From Azovibrio restrictus (GTDB taxonomy: Bacteria > Pseudomonadota > Gammaproteobacteria > Burkholderiales > Rhodocyclaceae), in assembly GCA_003252145.1 (NCBI GenBank), contig QKDJ01000078.1, positions 1-7,066 of the forward strand: a stretch of DNA of 7,066 nt, given 5' to 3'. Made by a program: the position numbers and the translations under genes. This document shows, one piece after another, positions 5,958-7,066 of the stretch (positions are counted from its first letter, which is position 1; each line of letters begins with the position of its first letter). Below the pieces are notes generated by a model that saw only the letters and a list, made by a program, of their open reading frames with translations, ran no database searches and was not told the DNA's origin.

Positions 5958-6557
5958 ATGACGACTACCGACGAACGCCACCAGGAACGCATGGCCCGCA
6001 AGAAGGCCGTGATCGACGAAAAAATCGCCACCGCCCAGGAAGAGCGAGGCGTGCTGCTGGTCAACACGGGCAATGGCAAGGGCAAATCCTCCGCAGCTTT
6101 CGGGGTCGTAGCCCGGGCTCTGGGGCACGGCCAGCAGGTGGCTGTGATCCAGTTCGTCAAAAGCCGTAGCGACAGTGGCGAAGAGGCCTTCTTCCGGCGT
6201 CAGCCCGGCGTGCATTGGCTGGTGGGGGGCGAAGGATTTACCTGGGAAACCCAGGACAAGGTCAGGGATGCCCAGGCTGCCCAGGCTGCCTGGGCCGAAG
6301 CCTGCCGCCACCTGAGCAACCCGGCCATCCATCTGGTGGTACTGGATGAGATGACCTATGCCTTCAAATACGGCTGGCTGGATCTGGAGCAAGTGCTTCA
6401 CACCCTGGCAGCCCGTCCTCCGCTCCAGCATGTCATCATCACGGGCCGCGCCGCCCCGGAAGCCCTGCGCCAGGCCGCCGACACCGTCAGCGACATCGGC
6501 AACGAAAAACATGCGTTCCAGGCCGGCGTGAAAGCCATGCCCGGTCTGGATTGGTAA
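5958..6557 (+). CDS. cobO: Cob(I)yrinic acid a,c-diamide adenosyltransferase (CobO/BtuR/CobA type)
   Basis: This enzyme transfers the 5'-deoxyadenosyl group of ATP to the Co(I) corrinoid, making the adenosylated form for coenzyme B12 synthesis and salvage. It has 199 residues, typical for the family. The P-loop NTGNGKGKSSAAFG covers 36-49 (GNGKGKSS at 38-45), of the unusual CobA type that binds ATP in reverse. Next comes ALGHGQQVAVIQFVK, then VVLDEMTYAFKYGWLDLEQV in the middle, and VIITGRAAPEAL near 158-169. The protein ends in MPGLDW. An N-terminal charged helix (residues 5-30) matches the lid region of this family. The ATG at 5958 has a weak GAAAG about 7 bases upstream. It follows btuD by 43 bases and precedes cobB by 16, so it is part of the same operon. 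Imported corrinoid delivered by BtuCD is a natural substrate. The product regulates the operon indirectly if the riboswitch senses adenosylcobalamin. Confidence 0.95.
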   Translation: MTTTDERHQERMARKKAVIDEKIATAQEERGVLLVNTGNGKGKSSAAFGVVARALGHGQQVAVIQFVKSRSDSGEEAFFRRQPGVHWLVGGEGFTWETQDKVRDAQAAQAAWAEACRHLSNPAIHLVVLDEMTYAFKYGWLDLEQVLHTLAARPPLQHVIITGRAAPEALRQAADTVSDIGNEKHAFQAGVKAMPGLDW

Positions 6558-6573
6558 CGCCACAGGAACCCTC

Positions 6574-7066
6574 ATGCCCGCCTGCCCCGCCCTGCTCATT
6601 GCTGCCCCGTCCTCCGGCCAGGGCAAGACCACCGTCACCGCCGCCCTGGCCCGGCTCCATAGCCGCCAGGGCCGCCGGGTCACCGTCTTCAAATGTGGCC
6701 CCGACTTTCTTGACCCCCAGATTCACGCTGCCGCCAGCGGTCGCCCTTGCCAGAACCTGGACCTGGGCATGTGCGGTGAAGCCGATGCCCGCCTGCGGCT
6801 GGCCCGGGCCGCCGCTGATTCGGACCTGATTCTGGTGGAAGGGGTCATGGGCCTGTTCGATGGCACGCCATCTGCTGCCGACATTGCCAGCACCTTCCAG
6901 ATTCCGGTCATGAGCCTAATCGACGCGAGCGCCATGGCCCAGACCTTTGGTGCCGTGGCCCACGGCCTGGCCACTTACCGCCCCGGCCTGCCCTTTGCTG
7001 GCGTCCTGGCCAACCGGGTGGCCAGTCCTCGTCACATGGAAATGCTGCGGAATAGCCTGCCTTCCG
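6574..7066 (+). CDS. cobB: Cobyrinate/hydrogenobyrinate a,c-diamide synthase, 3'-truncated by the window
   Basis: CobB (CbiA in the anaerobic pathway) uses ATP and glutamine to amidate the a and c carboxylates of the corrin ring. Only the first 164 residues are visible, and the frame is open to the end of the window. They form the N-terminal dethiobiotin-synthetase-like ATPase domain: P-loop APSSGQGKTT at 11-20, FKCGPDFLDP at 39-48, ASGRP..NLDLGMCG at 54-68, EGVMGLFDG at 89-97, and then DASAMAQT and the GVLANRV strand. The glutamine amidotransferase domain lies beyond the edge. The start ATG at 6574 has AGGAA 5 bases upstream and is 16 bases after the cobO stop. The position homologous to Trp in the common NLDLWMC motif is Gly here (residue 65), probably a tolerated change. 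Presence of this enzyme next to transport genes suggests the cell also makes the corrin ring or salvages its incomplete precursors. Confidence 0.94.
   Translation, partial: MPACPALLIAAPSSGQGKTTVTAALARLHSRQGRRVTVFKCGPDFLDPQIHAAASGRPCQNLDLGMCGEADARLRLARAAADSDLILVEGVMGLFDGTPSAADIASTFQIPVMSLIDASAMAQTFGAVAHGLATYRPGLPFAGVLANRVASPRHMEMLRNSLPS

Noticed and set aside
5901..6692. Minus-strand open frame of 263 codons opposite cobO
   Set aside because: Antisense of a clear adenosyltransferase gene; no domain recognised.

Overview
The window is ordinary, GC-rich chromosomal DNA from a Gram-negative proteobacterium. The best fit is a betaproteobacterium of the Rhodocyclales type (Azospira/Dechloromonas-like). 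This placement rests on the TIGR02449-zapA-6S RNA gene order, a TonB-dependent outer-membrane receptor, the style of the cobalamin riboswitch, and the protein family at the left edge. It is recognition from memory, not a database result.

Layout, left to right. (1) Positions 1-1063 (+): the 3' part of a gene for a protein with several EF-hand-like calcium loops and no assigned function; its reading frame is open to the first base, so the true start may lie outside. (2) Positions 1071-1123: a perfect 16-bp hairpin that can terminate transcription arriving from both sides. (3) Positions 1124-1302 (-): 6S RNA (ssrS), which no coding annotation would show. (4) Positions 1342-1871 (-): zapA preceded by a small coiled-coil (ZapB-like, TIGR02449) gene, driven by a good sigma-70-type promoter that seems to produce a leaderless message. 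(5) Positions 1983-2333 (+): promoter, cobalamin riboswitch and expression platform. (6) Positions 2334-7066 (+): a compact vitamin B12 operon, btuB-btuC-btuD-cobO-cobB; cobB runs off the right edge.

How the genes work together. BtuB moves corrinoids across the outer membrane using TonB energy, and BtuCD is the inner-membrane ABC importer. CobO adenosylates the corrinoid. CobB amidates the a and c side chains of cobyrinic or hydrogenobyrinic acid. Salvage and synthesis are therefore controlled together by one B12-sensing leader. No btuF (periplasmic binding protein) is in the window; it may lie beyond the right edge or elsewhere. The zapA/6S unit is a separate, divergently transcribed cell-division and RNA-polymerase-regulation locus.

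I see no mobile element, CRISPR array, tRNA, phage gene or defence system. I found no clearly new biological system. The points most worth checking are the structural switch downstream of the riboswitch aptamer, the 6S RNA gene, and the apparent leaderless start of the ZapB-like gene.
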